Origin: Haemaphysalis longicornis
Lineage: Eukaryota; Arthropoda; Arachnida; Ixodida; Ixodidae
Length of the DNA: 64,000 bases
Assembly (NCBI GenBank): GCA_013339765.2
Contig: CM023449.1
Span: 113,941,070-114,005,069, forward strand
Direction: 5' to 3'
The notes beneath the pieces were generated by a model. It was given only the letters and a program-made list of their open reading frames with translations, ran no database searches and was not told the DNA's origin. A program made the position numbers and the translations under genes. This document shows, one piece after another, positions 23,375-35,837 of the stretch (its first letter is position 1; each line of letters starts with the position of its first letter).

Positions 23375-24365
23375 TCATATTGAGGCTCTACGCCATGTCG
23401 CTGTCTTTTGTGGTCGACGAACTCGGCTTGCTGACAGAAAGTTCGTTTTGCGGGGGTTTTTTGGGCTCACCGTATTCTCCGGGTTTCGAGGCGCCTCCAT
23501 TGACACCTCAGGAGGTGGCGAAGCTACAGGCGGGCTTTGCGTTGTCTCCGACGTCGGCTGGTCTTCGTGCAGTGGTGGGAAGGCCACTGCCTCCCCAGCT
23601 TCTTCCTCATCCATAACGGCTTCCATGTCATCCTCTTCACTCTTGCCTCCCGTGACCATAGCGTAGGTCCTTCGGCAATCCGGAGCCTCGTGCCCAAACC
23701 TCCGGCACTCAGAGCACCGTGGTATGTTGCAGTTCTTTCTGATATGCCCATTCCTCTTGCACATCAGGCACAAAGGCGACCGTCGGGGTCTATCACAAGG
23801 GCATTGCCCCCCTGGATACGCGGCTAATGCGGCAATGTTTCATTCGTGTACCCATCCGTCAAGGTTATGGTTACTGACCTTATCAACGTTTGGGCTCCCT
23901 TTAACTTGCTTGTTGGTCAAGTCTCTCTTTTGATGCGGTCAACTTTTCCGAAAGGCTCGAGGGCCCTCCGCACGACGTCGTCGCTATGCTGGTACAGCAG
24001 CCAGTGGATCTTGATGCGAATTTCGCCATCGTTGGGGTCGAGCACGAGACATTTCTTGCCCTTGATACGAAGTTCTTTCGCAGCAACTAGGCGGTGCTTG
24101 GCTGCCGCGGAGTGCGTCGACACAGCCCAAACATAGTTCATTTGATAGGCGCCAATCGACGCCACATCCTGGATCACTCCCAGTCGTTCCATCTCATCTT
24201 CGAAGTCGTTGATGCGGTATGGCCGCCCGGACACATCACAGTGCAAAAACACAGTGTTAAGCGCAGAATTTTCAGTTGGCAGCGGAGGCAGTAAAATACG
24301 GTATTCGTCCGAAGAAACAGATAAACCGCGGCCGGCGGCGGCGATAACGAGCTGTCGGAGCTCAT
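23375..24365 (-). pseudogene. Tx1-like A1 ORF1 (RRM-like and CCHC), frameshifted
   Basis: ORF1 of these elements encodes the nucleic-acid-binding partner that packages the element RNA. It starts MSSDSSLSPPPAA at 24,365, shifts frame before FLHCDVSGRPYRINDFEDEM, a block that aligns with FLHADVRARPYRVEDFRDTL of B2 and D, and continues with WLLYQHSDDVVRRALEPFGK, an RRM-like element. After another shift near 23,915 the frame from 23,773 carries two CCHC knuckles (CLMCKRNGHIRKNC and CSECRRFGHEAPDC, both C-x2-C-x4-H-x4-C) and an acidic, Pro-rich tail ending in TGA at 23,375. At least two frameshifts make it non-functional. The same lesions are present in the A2 copy. Confidence 0.75.
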
Positions 24366-24407
24366 CCTTTCCGCGCCTTCACAGCTTGGCAGCGGGAAGT
24401 GGAATCG

Positions 24408-24423
24408 ACTGAGCTATCCGGGC
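24408..24423 (-). other. tRNA-Lys 5' stub at the 5' end of element A1
   Basis: On the minus strand GCCCGGATAGCTCAGT is followed directly by the element start CGATTCC. The stub is tRNA positions 1-16 (18 if CG is counted as target), overlapping CTCAGT(CG) retained at the 3' junction, so the target-site duplication is about 6-8 bp. Confidence 0.8.
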
Positions 24424-24622
24424 CCATTCGAGAGCCCGTACAATGTCCATCTTATGTACCAATGTTGGATATTACGCAATAAAGAGGACCATCACCCGTT
24501 TAAATCAGTCTATCGACGGCAGAATGAGGTACAGAGAGCACGTTCTAGACATGAGTACCAGAGATGCTCTCGAACTTTATAAACCAAAAAAAACGCGCCG
24601 AGAAAGAAAAAAATATGTGATC

Positions 24623-24694
24623 ACCCGAACAGGGACTTGAACCCTGGACCGTTAGGTTAAAAGCCTAACGCTCTACCGACTGAGCTATCCGGGC
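24623..24694 (-). tRNA. tRNA-Lys(UUU)
   Basis: All four arms fold: acceptor GCCCGGA with TTCGGGU (G-U at the last pair), D stem GCTC/GAGC with GG in the loop, anticodon arm TTAGG-CTTTTAA-CCTAA (anticodon UUU), T arm CAGGG-TTCAAGT-CCCTG. A T7 run lies 9-16 nt downstream on the minus strand, a Pol III terminator. It differs from standard animal tRNA-Lys(UUU) mainly in the anticodon stem. It may be functional or a well-preserved array member. Confidence 0.75.
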
Positions 24695-24893
24695 CCATTC
24701 GAGAGCCCGTACAATGCCCTTCCGTATCCTCAGGTTGGACTACTACGCAATAAAGAGGACCATCGTTCCATTTCTAATCAGTCTATCGACGGCAGAATGA
24801 GGTACAGGGAGCCCGTTCTAGACATGAGTACCGGAGATGGCTCTCGAACCTTATAAACCAAAAACAAACCCGCCGAGAAAAAAGGATGTGCTC

Positions 24894-24963
24894 GCCCGAA
24901 CAGGGACTCGAACCCTGGACCGTTAGGTTAAAAGCCTACGCTCTACCGACTGAGCTATCGGGC
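24894..24963 (-). pseudogene. tRNA-Lys(UUU)-like with two 1-nt deletions
   Basis: One base is lost in the anticodon stem (CCTAC for CCTAAC on the plus strand) and one in the acceptor stem (TATCGGG for TATCCGGG). The T arm and the anticodon UUU are intact. Unlikely to be processed. Confidence 0.75.
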
Positions 24964-24987
24964 CAATTCGAGAGCCCGTACAATGCA

Positions 24988-25862
24988 CTTCCGTGCAAAA
25001 CGTACCAAAGTTTCGCGAACAAAAATATGTTGCACACCGTTGCGCGCGCAAACATCGACAGCGCACGCCCCTTCCCTTCCCACTTTTCCGCTTTATCACG
25101 CATCGCAGTCGTCTGGCTTCGCCAGTACGGGTCGCTATCTCTGTAGTTTTCAAGTGGAATGCCTAAGTATTTGACCGGCACAACCTGCCAGTTCATACCT
25201 TCAAAACAGTAGCGGTTACGTCCCAATTGCCATGCCAGAATCCCAAGCACTTGCTCCAATTTACCGAGCTCCCAGTATATTCACAAAACGTCTTAAGCAA
25301 CGCAACTGCAGTACTAATGCTTTTTCTGTCTCAACAAAATAAAGCGATATCGTCCGCGTATGCCAATAAACGTACCCCGCACGCCTGCAACTGGAAACCA
25401 TGAATATTATTGCTGATTATTATGCTAGCACAAAACGACTCGATGTACAAACAAAAGAGCAAAGGGGACAGCGGGCAACCTTGCCGCACTGAACGCGTGA
25501 CAGTTTTTGACGGCTCACTGACTTATTTATTACCAGCCTTGTTGAACACTCCTTATACGCCATTCTTACGCCCTCCGTTATTACTTTTCCTAGGTTTATG
25601 TTTTCCAAAATAGTATAGAGTAGCTCATGTGAGACCTTATCAAAGGCCTTCTCAAGGTCTATTTGTAGCATGGCTACAACCTTATCCATTCCGTCACAAC
25701 ACTCGAGAATGCCCCGTGCTATGTGTATATTACTAGTTATAGACCTTCCTTTTATTCCACATGTTTGGTGTTCGCCTACTATGTCAATATCACACTCTGT
25801 AACCTCCTTGCTAAGACTTTCATTAGTATTTTATAATCTACATTCGGTAAAGATATCGGCCC
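24988..25862 (-). mobile_element. Tx1-like element B1, RT fragment truncated at both ends
   Basis: A minus-strand RT piece: FDKVSHELLYTIL (25,689 frame), the YADD box at 25,349-25,360, and KYLGIPLENYRDSDPYWRSQ downstream. A TGA at 25,331-25,333, four codons after YADDI, breaks the frame. The 3' end joins a tRNA-Lys spacer at the microhomology CTTCCGT (about 24,986-24,993), so the protein frame runs straight into the tRNA. The 5' side stops at 25,862 against unrelated DNA. Confidence 0.85.
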
Positions 25863-28802
25863 TTTTTGAGCATCTACACTCAAGCTGCACCACGTAAAAT
25901 TGTGCCCGCATTTCTATTACCACTCTTGTTGCTTCTGTAACACATAACACATTACATACATTACACATTTATACACACTGAGATTGTTTTTGCTTTTATT
26001 CCTTTGCTTCAGCATTAAGAAGTGTCGATTACCGCAGCGGATGTTTTTCTTTACTTCCAATATACGTGCACCTACATCCTTTGAGTAATCTTTCATGCAC
26101 AAAGACCCACTAATTTCTTCTTGTGGTTCGAAGTATTCTCCACGGGAGTACTTTTTTCTGCAAGAGAGGTTGAGCATCGACTTACTGCACGACCATGTAC
26201 CCCTACCTTTTACGTAGAGGTCCAGCAACACTGTTCAAGCATCATCACTCTTCTCCTGTAGGTGTCCCCTAGTTTGAAAGGAGCACATTTACAAATAAAT
26301 AGATATAATAATCTTTTCAGTGTAAATTGCGGTACATAAGGCCCCGCTTCTTGATAGGGGATGGTGCATCATCCGGTGCATCATCCGGAGATGTCAGCAA
26401 TGTTAAATGCAGCATGGCAAGGGGGCGGTGGAAATATACATTATTCAATGCTAAATGTGAGAAAGTGAGCCAGCAACTGACTGGGTGAATGGGTTGGCAA
26501 GTCACTGACTAAGAGAGTGACGGAATGTGTGAACGAGGGAAACGGAACAAGTGAAGTATCGTTTAACCCAACAATAACCACGCAAAAAATTGAAGAAGAC
26601 TTCGAAAGCCGAATGACAACTTGTCAAGGACGTCCTTCTGAAAGAAAATATCATGTCTCGTATCATACGGTACGAGTGGAATGGCAGTCTGAGAGAGCAA
26701 CGTTTTCATGAGAGAGACACAACTTCGGCAAACTTTTAGGCAGCTCATACAATATACATGCTTGCATCACTTTCAGGTTATATCCGAACATATCATGTTT
26801 GTCTTCACAAAGGTATTACGAAGTGTAGAGTTTACTTGCGTTAGCACGGAGATCATGGCGCCTAAGAATATTCAGGCGCCTTCTGTGCTAAGAAATGTTA
26901 TAAGAAACTGGGCCTTCATACAGCCATTAGTAGGGATTGGGAATTTTATCAAGTTTATTCGCGATATACAGAAAAAACTGAACAAACTCATGGTAAAGCT
27001 TTTGTACCATAAAAAGGCATAAAAGACCGTGTTTGTTCAGAAATTTGCTATTGACGACCACTTCATTGGCCTCCGGGAGAAGGGGCGCACGGGGCAGAAA
27101 TTTCGTTTTCCAGCGGAAAACACGAGCACGGCAGTGCACCATAGGCGCCGTATTCGTCGCTGATTTTCCAACCTGTACTGCCCAGGGTTTGCCACTGTAA
27201 AAGCCGGGTTTATTCTACGCCTGCAACCCCAGTAGCAAAAAAAAGTCGTCTCACCGACGTCACACCTATGTTCAGAATCAACTGTCCTTTCATCTTTGCA
27301 AGTAATCCACATTCACAGACTTGAATGGCCCATGATTTATTCTCCGATCATGTTTCAAATTCAGACGCACTGACGAAGTTGATTTGGCTGAAATTGTGCT
27401 TCTAGCACAATATATATAGATATGTAGTCAGCGAATCCTTTTCATATGCCTAGATCTGCGTGATAAGAAAATCGGTCCGGTGCCGTCACATTTAAAACGA
27501 ACGCTACAAGAAGCGCCTTTGTGACGTAGTTTTTGGGCTAAAAATGGACGGACACGAGAAAAAAAACAGGACAGGAGGTAACTAACTCGTTTTTTACCGT
27601 GAAGCGCAACGATATATATAAGAAAAGAAAGGAGGAAGACGCGCAGATGAGCTGTGCGCACTACTTCATTACCCCATTTAGGAGGCTACGGGAGGGCGAT
27701 GTCAAACCAACTCATCTCGCAGGAATACAGAGATATGGACGTATGGCTAACACACTCGCCTCTTTTATTCTTCATGTTATAGGTCTTCAAACGTTTACGG
27801 GCTGTGTGGAATCGGCATCTGCTTAGAATTTTCGTATGGCCAACCATCGGCTCACACGATGCGCATTTTTCGTCAGTGAACGATAGATGGGCCCCACCAC
27901 TGCAAAAAAATACGTATCACACGCGAAGAGCTCCTTTCACATTGCTAATCTGCTGCCATTATTTTTTGCGATCACTAGTTATCTCCGACGAATTTAGCCT
28001 TACACCGGTAATGAAAAGCACTAGGGATTAGCTTCTATAGCGCATGTACATGCATAAAAAACAATACCCGCCCGACAAACTCAGCGCTAGTTGGTTCCAT
28101 TCCTCTGGTCTCCCATTCTACATCAAAGGTTCGACAGAAATATCCGCTCATAATGAACACTCAGTGCTTCTTATACGTGATTTGTGCGGCCTTCCTCGGT
28201 ACGCTTGTCAAGCTGTGTTCCGTTAAAAATTTCTTCCCTCTGCCGGTGCTCCATTAGTGAGACGAAAGAGCAAATCAGCTGCCCAGCGGTCATCATTTTC
28301 ACCAACCATAGTTTTTTTTTTTTCTTCGTTCCCGCGTCAAATTTTCCCCACGTGCGCTGTCCTGAGTCGTCCTCTCCTAATGAAGCCTATTTTTGCGCTG
28401 CGTGATTGATGAGCGACTGGAATGAGAGTTCAGTAGATTACTGAGCGTTTTCTGTCCAAGTCCTCGCTCCGCCTCCTCCGGTCATGGCCAGTTCGTTAGA
28501 GCCGTTAGCAAAAGGAGTCTTGAACTATTCAGTTGTTTTTTTTTTACTTATTTTGATCACCCATATAGATTCGGAGGTATTGTTTTGCTTTACCTGTGCG
28601 AACACAAAGACTGAGCAAAGCGCCCACTTCTGGGATCTATACTTTTGGGGTAGCACTTTTTCAGAAATGACTTTTCATTGTAGTTATTCTACAGTGATTC
28701 AATTCGGCGATTTACGATCGCTTGCAAATGATACCGCACTACTGAGTGCAAATACCTAATGTGGTTATTTTGCATGTATGTATATATGTGAGTATGTATG
28801 CA
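25863..28802. other. Unassigned intergenic DNA
   Basis: No gene, transposon domain or RNA gene is recognised. ORFs are at most about 104 codons and without motifs. A short direct repeat GGTGCATCATCCGG occurs twice at about 26,364-26,392. This is the only stretch between the two duplication copies that is unique. Confidence 0.5.
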
Positions 28803-28803
28803 C

Positions 28804-28983
<180 letters not shown>

Positions 28984-29130
28984 TCCGCGATTAGCGCACC
29001 AAATCTACACATGGGCTACGAGACGGCCGTAGTGGAAGGCTCCGACAATTTTTGACAACCGGTATCTTAACATGCGCACAAAACCCGACCGACGGACGTT
29101 TTCGCTTTTCGCCGTATCAGAAAAGCATCT
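28984..29130 (-). mobile_element. tRNA-derived SINE, 5'-truncated and diverged
   Basis: The minus strand reads CTTTTCTGATACGGCGAAAA, then CGTCCGTC, GTTAAGATACC, CGGAGCCTTCCACTACGGCC and a final (AATC)n, in the same order as the SINEs at 7,112 and 60,722. The tRNA-like head with A and B boxes is missing, so the copy is 5'-truncated. Many substitutions indicate age. Confidence 0.75.
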
Positions 29131-29189
29131 ACTGAGGAGGATATGTATGTATGTATTGCTGTGTGTATACAGCCTAGCAGTCGTCCCTA

Positions 29190-30832
29190 AAATGATTTCT
29201 TTTCCGCATTAATATCGGAGAAGCGCAAATGTATTTCTGGAAATGCTTAGTACACATATCCAGCCACCATGCCATAGCAACTTGAGGTGCTGTTGCCGTA
29301 CATATGCTCCTCGCAATGCAAAACCATGCTGCGTGTAGCCGCACGCCCCTACAAGTTGCGGAGTATTGCGTTCGCTCCGAATTTAATCCTGGGAAGACAC
29401 GTGCGTGGCTACCCTCCTCCCGGGAGTGAGCAGGAAGAGAATATCCGCGTTAACAGGAGGCTTCGACCCACCTGCAAGAAGAGGAATGTGAAGGTATTGG
29501 TGGCTAGTCCTCGAGATTTACGTTCCAGAAATGAGACAGGCATTTAAGGCGGGCGTATAAGACGCAGACGAATATTTATCGAGGCGGAAATTATAGTCAC
29601 AAATTGAATGCGAAAGTAAAGTCAATTCTAAACACGCACGTTTCCGCGACGGCAGAACTAGCAAAAATTCACAGTTTAGACTAGAAAACACACCCGTTAG
29701 AGTTTAAGTGGGTCATGCGGTCTCCCGCACTCGATTAAGTCTGTGCAGGTACATTCCCGCTTGTCCGCGACCTCTTTATGTTGAACACAAGGTACACAAC
29801 CTTGTACAGTCGAAGTTGGTGATTTAATGCGTGGTGGACTAACATCTTATAATCACCGCTGGCAAAAATCCTGTCTGGGTCTCCGGGCGTCCTGACGGTG
29901 GCCTTGGTAGTGTATGGCTACTGCAATATTCCAGGCAGCTTTCCGAACCGTGGCTCCTTCGATACACCTCTGCGTCGTCGCCCAGTCACCATCTCACTTC
30001 TTTCTACCCCTTCACTGCTGTGTCTTACGCTATTCCGAGGCTACCCTTCCGGCGGCATCTGCTTAATCAACTTCCCCGTCATCGACGTTTGGTCAGACGC
30101 ACACCCCATTGCTCCCCTCTATATCATCACAAGGATACACCGGAAACAGGATGCGTGGGAACCCTGAAGAATTACCACGCATCGCCCTTGATCTTTCAAA
30201 AGTGCAACGTGGGAATGGCTTCGGATTAAAGTTTACGGTTGAGCTTCGGAAAAATAGGAGCTGCAGTTCTTGGACCTGCGTTTAAGATTTGAAGAAGGCC
30301 ATGTGTGCTGGGTATGCTTGCGTGGCTCTGTGTAACCCCCTCAGTTGCAGTTCAGGGCATTCAAAGTTGGTAAAGAATGGAGCGTGTTTCTCCGTGTTGC
30401 GCGCAGCCTTAATCCTGACTTGTGGCAATATGTTGATTAGGTTTGTGAAGTCTTGTGGAGTCCCCGATGTAGAAAAAAAAAAAAAACCAGAAGGATAAGC
30501 TGGCCGTGATTACCTATGTGCTCCGTACGCCGCATGGTTTGAAGAAATTCGCTAGTCGGTAATGCATCACAATTGTCTTTTGCGCCGCGCGTAAACTGGA
30601 GGGAATGTGAGCACCCGAACACCGAAATCCTATGTCGACAGAAAGGGCAGCCAAATCTGGATGTGGCTCAAAGTATGAGCACAGATATGTGGAATGCGTA
30701 ACCGGCGTCGTGTGCAAAGTTTACTATCCTGCGGTGCGTCATAGATAGGGCAGACAGGCAGATGTGCCAAACTTAGATTGCGACAACATGCGCTCTCTAT
30801 AGACAAATGTCCGCGATTTCGTGCCCTAATTC
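29190..30832. other. Unassigned DNA in duplication copy 2
   Basis: Duplicate of 12,803-14,445. About a dozen substitutions fall between 29,340 and 29,820; the rest is practically identical. No gene is recognised. Confidence 0.4.
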
Positions 30833-31502
30833 AAAATATTGGCTAGTGTAAATAGGCCACTTCGCATGAGTACGTCAAACGTAAGGGGGCTTGTGGTAAG
30901 AGCGATCTTGCGGAACGGCGACAAGGCAAGCATGCCAGCGAGCAGAAGGCAACATATCGCAGTGGGACACGCACCCTCGCTCCCGACATCTCGACTGCGC
31001 CTGTCCATGTCTTTTCCGCGGCCGCTTCCAGGTGACGGCCCCGGTATCTTCGGCCGCGCGTTGCGCGGTTCGTAATTCAATTGTCCATGACTGTACATAC
31101 CACGCTCGTGACCCATGAGTTTCGTTTCTTTTGTAGCCACTACGTTCAGCTCCAAGTTAGGCGCACCCACCCTTAACGTAAGAGGTGTAGCCAACATGTG
31201 CCGACAATACCAAGTGCGACCCCTTTTGCTCGAAAGAGAATTTTATTTGGTGGCCCTGCAGAAAACAAAACTCGAAAGTGTATGAGGTACAGATAGCATG
31301 GTGCAAATTGTTTTTTCTAGCTATGAAGTGTGCGAGTCACGCGGTGGGATACTCCGCAGGTTGTTTATTGCTCCGGAAGTTTATTGTTACGGTAGTCTAA
31401 TCTTTTGGGCCTTTCGCAGTTGCGTGTTTTGCTGCTCGCGATTTTTTGTTGGGGACCCAGAGTTTAGATTTATTTGTGTGTACAGCCGCCGAATATCTTA
31501 TT
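30833..31502 (+). pseudogene. Non-LTR AP-endonuclease fragments (duplicate)
   Basis: Duplicate of the relic at 14,446-15,115. The first motif is altered here: RMSTSNVRGLVVR replaces RIGTLNVRGLAVR, with about eight substitutions in 60 bp where the surrounding kilobases show almost none. The second fragment (TLNVRGVANM, EREFYLVALQKTKLES) is the same as in copy 1. It is non-functional. Confidence 0.65.
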
Positions 31503-32375
31503 AATATCACGGGAGCTTGGACCAGTGGGTGGCTCAGGGCCTTAGCACTATAGAAACGGGCGAAACAAGTGAGAATAGGTCACACAGTTCACATGCTGAG
31601 AACGGTCCCGCCAGTGCAACTGTCGTCTACTAGGCTGTTGCTTCATGTGCGAAACCATCCCCCTCCACTTGTGTCAGCCGCCTGGCTTCATTGCCGTGAA
31701 CAAGGCGCACGAGACATCTCTGTCAACACCGGGCAATGAAGATAGGCGGTTGATTAACAGCGGGGAGGGTCCTGTCGTGATTATGGGAACAGCCTAGCAA
31801 GCGACAGTTGCACTGGCGGGACCATACTGGGCATGCGAACTGTGCGGGCTATTATCACTCGTTTCACGGCTTTCTACCGTGATAGGGCGCTGACCCACAC
31901 GTCGGTCGAAGCTACAGCGATATTCTTTAAAAATTCGGCGGCTGTGGGCCCCAGCAAAGCTCAGGCCCCGCGAGGACTTTGCTGAATGAACAAAGTTTTT
32001 TGAGTGTGAAAGAAGCCTTATAGTACTGGAATGCTCTAAGTGTGTATAAAACGTGTGACAGAGCCAATATAAATGCACCAGCAGAAGCTAGTGCGGAGTT
32101 GCTAGAGCTCGCACCGCTAAGCACAGCCTGCGCGACGCAAAGTGTTTTCTGAGTGGTTTAGGTACCCACATTTTCACACGCTTTCATGGGTGGGGCCATG
32201 CACATCTGGATTTATTATATGTGTCGTCACGGCTAGTTCCAGTGTGTCGTAATTATAACGTAGCATCAAAATCCTTAAATACTTCACCGATAATTGTCTA
32301 GCTGCGGTCTTGTTGGGTTGATGAAAAAAAGAAAAGCCAAACTCTAATTGGGCGCTGTGGAAACTGAATGCCAAA
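31503..32375. other. Unassigned DNA (duplicate of 15,116-15,988)
   Basis: No domain is recognised, as in copy 1. Confidence 0.4.
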
Positions 32376-33397
32376 CCGCGGTAGAATGGTTTATCGGTGG
32401 AGCGAGAAAAGGAATGTTGGATACGCGATAATGAACCACCCCGGGAATCGACTCTAAAAGAATATGCATCAAAGCTACTTTCAAAGTTGACACTCGGCCA
32501 CATTTGCGGCCTATACTCAGGCACAAAACAAATTTTTACAAACGGGTCGTGTACGCTTGATCGCAGTTCCTCCGGGATCTTTATATCGTCCAGTATACAG
32601 ACGTTCTTCTATAGTCTCGAGCGGGCAATGTCATCTATGTCAGCCGAGCTTCACGCCATCAAGGAAGCCATCCCGTACATTCTTCGCCAACCGCCAGGGC
32701 AATGAACTATCTTCGCAGATTCCAAGGCAGCCTTCCAAAGTCTACTGCGCAACGATTGCTTCAGCATTCACGAACCCGACACTCATAAAATAACTTACTT
32801 GCACCACCAGGCTAAAGACACTAAGCACCAAGTGACATCTCAGTGGCTTCCAGGCCTGTGCGGTGTTCCAGGTAATGAAGAGGCAGATGAAGCAGCTCGC
32901 AGGGTCCGGCACATGCATAATATGAGGAAGGTCTTCTTCACCAAGCATGATGCCTCAGCTATAATAAAGGCACTTGTTTTAATGGAGAGGAACCATATCT
33001 GGTATCTTCCAGAGCACAATTATCTGTTTTTATACTACATAGACCCCGAGCTCAGGTTAAGTTGCCAGGGCGGCTTCCGCGCCGACTACAAACTTTGTAC
33101 CACCGATTACGCCTCAATGCAGCGCTTACGAAAACTAACCTGTTTCGACTTGGCGCAACCCCGAATCCTTGCTGTGAATACTGCGGATTACCGTAAACTG
33201 TTAAGCACGTACTTTTAGAGTGCCCCGCTTACATGCTTCTAAGGTGGTGTTTGGAGCAGAAGATCGAACACCTACGCCCCCGAACAATCAGCCTAAAAGT
33301 GCTCCTTGGCCCCTGGCACACCCCTTCAGAACAACGCAAAACACTAATGGCGTTCTTTGAATATCTGGACGAAATGAGCGTCACTGAACTGATTTAA
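32376..33397 (+). pseudogene. RNase H and C-terminal relic of an I-group element (duplicate)
   Basis: Duplicate of 15,989-17,010 with the same in-frame TGA (32,703-32,705), the same Asp-to-Asn change in TNGS and the same frameshift before the CEYCG motif. One visible difference is Gln to His in RRVRxMHNM. Sharing of all lesions shows that it was copied as a dead element by segmental duplication, not by retrotransposition. Confidence 0.8.
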
Positions 33398-34086
33398 CCT
33401 ACTGAGAACATGACTTTCGTCGATCTGTTCACACAAACTCTATAATGCCTGCTTTTTTCTCCTCTTTTCTTTCTTCTGCCCTGTTATCTATAGGGCATTT
33501 TCTACTCTCCCCCTACCCATTCTCCCGCCGGGTAGCATGTCGGCGTTACGATTCCGGCAAACCCCTCGGTTTTCTTCTCTAATAAGAGCTGTCTCTCTTT
33601 CTCTCTCTCGATAATTAGGACAAGGGCAACAAAAATTGCTTCGAAGCCTGGGGTGATTTAAAAAAAACCTGAAGATGGTAGCAATTGAACGCTCCAGTAA
33701 GACTTACTGCGACGAGAGATAGGAGGGAAATGAGCTCCGAATCCTTTTAGCCGAACTTACAAAGAAATAAAATAAACTCCCCGACAGGTTCGCTTCGGAC
33801 ATGAGAAGCTTGAAAATCAGGATTGAAGCTCAGGATGCCGACAAATACAGTAGAGCAAGAGGAAGAAGTTTCTTGCGGGGGAGTAGCCCCGTAAACGCGC
33901 AGTGCCGAATAACAATTACACACACAAGCAGGGGATCAGTCAATATAAAACTGGTGCGATAAAGAAAGAACAAAGGGACATATGAATCCTTTCACTGAAC
34001 ACTACACCAAACCGTTTGGGCAAAGAAAGCCCCCTAAAGGTTGATTCCAAACAGGTTTCTTTTTTTACTTTAACTGAGCTACAAGA
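33398..34086. other. Unassigned DNA (duplicate of 17,011-17,699)
   Basis: No gene is seen; it contains the CT-rich stretch at about 33,587-33,610. Confidence 0.4.
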
Positions 34087-35028
34087 CTATGGAAAGTCTT
34101 CAAGTACAGCAGCTTTAATAGCTTGTATAGAAGATTTAAACCTGTTGACATCAACATATTGTGTTCCCTGCAAAAGATAGGTTTTAAACAAATTGTAGGC
34201 TATTCCCCTCACCCCATACATATGTAATTTGGACAGAAGGATTGAGTGATTTATGAGGTCGAATGCGGTTGAAAAGTCTACGTAAATGCCTATTGCTAAT
34301 TGTTTACGAATTAAAGCATCAATAATGGTTTCTTTTTGCTTTAAAAGTGCAGTTTCAGTAGAACGGTGCTTTCGGCACCATGTGTTGGACATCTGGGTCC
34401 TCCAGCTACGGCGCGATGCTCAGAAAGCGGAGCGACCCGTCGTGATACGATGAGGCTTTTATTGGAATCTAGAAGAAGAACGGCGCGAGCCGGCGCAGCC
34501 ACGAGAGCATGCGACAGCTCGTGATTTCTGTAATTTCTGTCCTTCTCATGGCACCCTATATCATCAGGTATGGGAGTGTCAAAGAACCCCGCACCTCCCT
34601 CCCAACCCCACCCCATCCTATGAGCAGTGGATGGCTTGCCTGACTAGCCCGGACCTCAGGATCCAGCAAGACCTGGTGACGAGGGCCCGGACAGCCAGCC
34701 GCAGCCAGGGTATCCTGGACTAAGGATGCCCTCCACCAGGCGGGCGCCCTAACATCTGCGCCTCAGGCTCGCAAATAAAGATTTATCAATCAATCAATCT
34801 AAATCCATAATGAAAATCACAGAACAACTCATGCTTGCTAAAATAAGACGTAACCCTAATATGTAATAATTTCTCTATATGTTTTAACAAGATTCGCAAT
34901 ATTGAAATAGGGTCATAATTATTAATAAAGTTTCTTTCTCCAGTCTTGAACACTGGTGCTAATAGGGCTCCTTGCGTCGTCTTAGGCAACTCGACAGTCA
35001 GTAATATCAAATCATATATGTGCGTCAT
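34087..35028 (-). pseudogene. CR1/L2-type RT fragment, split (duplicate)
   Basis: Duplicate of 17,700-18,641 with the same split between HYGFR and KHRSTETALL and the same inserted DNA at 34,385-34,799. No intact domain remains. Confidence 0.8.
34385..34799 (+). mobile_element. Nested retroelement insertion (duplicate)
   Basis: Duplicate of 17,998-18,412, ending AATAAAGATTTATC and (AATC)3. The insertion predates the duplication because it is present at the same base in both copies. Confidence 0.5.
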
Positions 35029-35464
35029 AACTGGGCAAACTAAATCTAAAACACTTTTTATATGTCTGATCTCAAATACCTGAGTGCCTATTGAGTGCGT
35101 GTTCTTTAAACTATTGCTACAGGAAACTACTTATACATGAGCAGTCGGGGCGAAAAACAGGGAATGAGGGGTATTGAATCCAGCCAAATATTTTTCGAAT
35201 TTAAAACTGCTGGGACATTACCAATGCCAGATTGCGTAATAAAAAAACCTGTTGTATGCATTAGCTAACGCCACGTTCAGGAGCCCGTACAATGTCCTTC
35301 CGTCCTGAGGTTGGACGCAATAGAGAGGACCATCGTACCATTTATAATCCGTCTATTGAAGGCAGAATGAGGTACAGAGAGCACGCTCTACACATGAGTA
35401 CCAGAGATGCCACTCGAACATTAAGAAACAAAAACAAACGCGCGGAGAAAAAAAAGGCGTGATC

Positions 35465-35535
35465 GCCTGAACAGGGAATTGAGCCCGGACCGTTAGGTTA
35501 AAAGCCTAACGCTCTACCGACTGAGCCATCCGTGC
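35465..35535 (-). pseudogene. tRNA-Lys(UUU)-like, diverged (duplicate)
   Basis: Duplicate of 19,078-19,148 with the same acceptor and T-stem mismatches. Confidence 0.7.
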
Positions 35536-35837
35536 CGTTCAGGAGCCCGTACAATGTCTTTCCATATACCGATGTTGGGCTACTACGCAATAGAGAGAAC
35601 CATAGTTTCATTTCTAATCAGTCTGTACCTCATTCTGCTATCCGGGCCTGTTCAAGAGCCCGTACAATGTCCTTCGTCCTGAGGTTGGACGCAATAGAGA
35701 GGAACATCGTACCATTTATAATCCGTCTATCGACGGCAGAATGAGGTACCGAAAGCATGTTCTAGACAAGAGAACCAGAGATGCCTCTCGAAACTTATAA
35801 ATCAAAAACAAACGCGCCGAGAAAATAAGATGTGCTC

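Larger units (their letters stand above)
19513..24407 (-). mobile_element. Tx1-like non-LTR retrotransposon A1 inserted in tRNA-Lys
   Basis: A 4.9-kb element with both ends. On the minus strand it begins (C)GATTCCACTTCC right after GCCCGGATAGCTCAGT of a tRNA-Lys and ends in GGGTTAAAAAAGAT joined to CTCAGTCGGTAGAGC of the next tRNA-Lys. Two ORFs follow the usual order: ORF1 (CCHC knuckles) and ORF2 (AP endonuclease, RT, C-terminal region). It is a different subfamily from B, C and D and is broken by several frameshifts. The assignment to the Tx1/L1 group rests on RT blocks such as YKLLAKIVAKRLDVAL, the CCHC ORF1, the lack of RNase H and the target specificity typical of Tx1-clade elements. Confidence 0.8.
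24408..24987 (-). repeat. tRNA-Lys array, block 1b
   Basis: Two units between element A1 and fragment B1. It starts with the 16-nt tRNA stub left at the 5' end of A1 (24,408-24,423), then two spacer-tRNA units with about 270-bp spacing, and ends in a partial spacer at the B1 junction. Confidence 0.9.
12803..25620. repeat. Segmental duplication, copy 1 (12.8 kb)
   Basis: From AAATGATTTCTTTTCC at 12,803 the sequence matches 29,190 onwards at a constant offset of 16,387 for over 12 kb, including every relic, frameshift and element junction. Differences are concentrated near the two ends (about 12,950-13,430 and beyond 25,400) and in one cluster at 14,453-14,510; the middle is almost identical. 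The right end fades inside a Tx1-like RT sequence between about 25,400 and 25,640. Confidence 0.95.
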
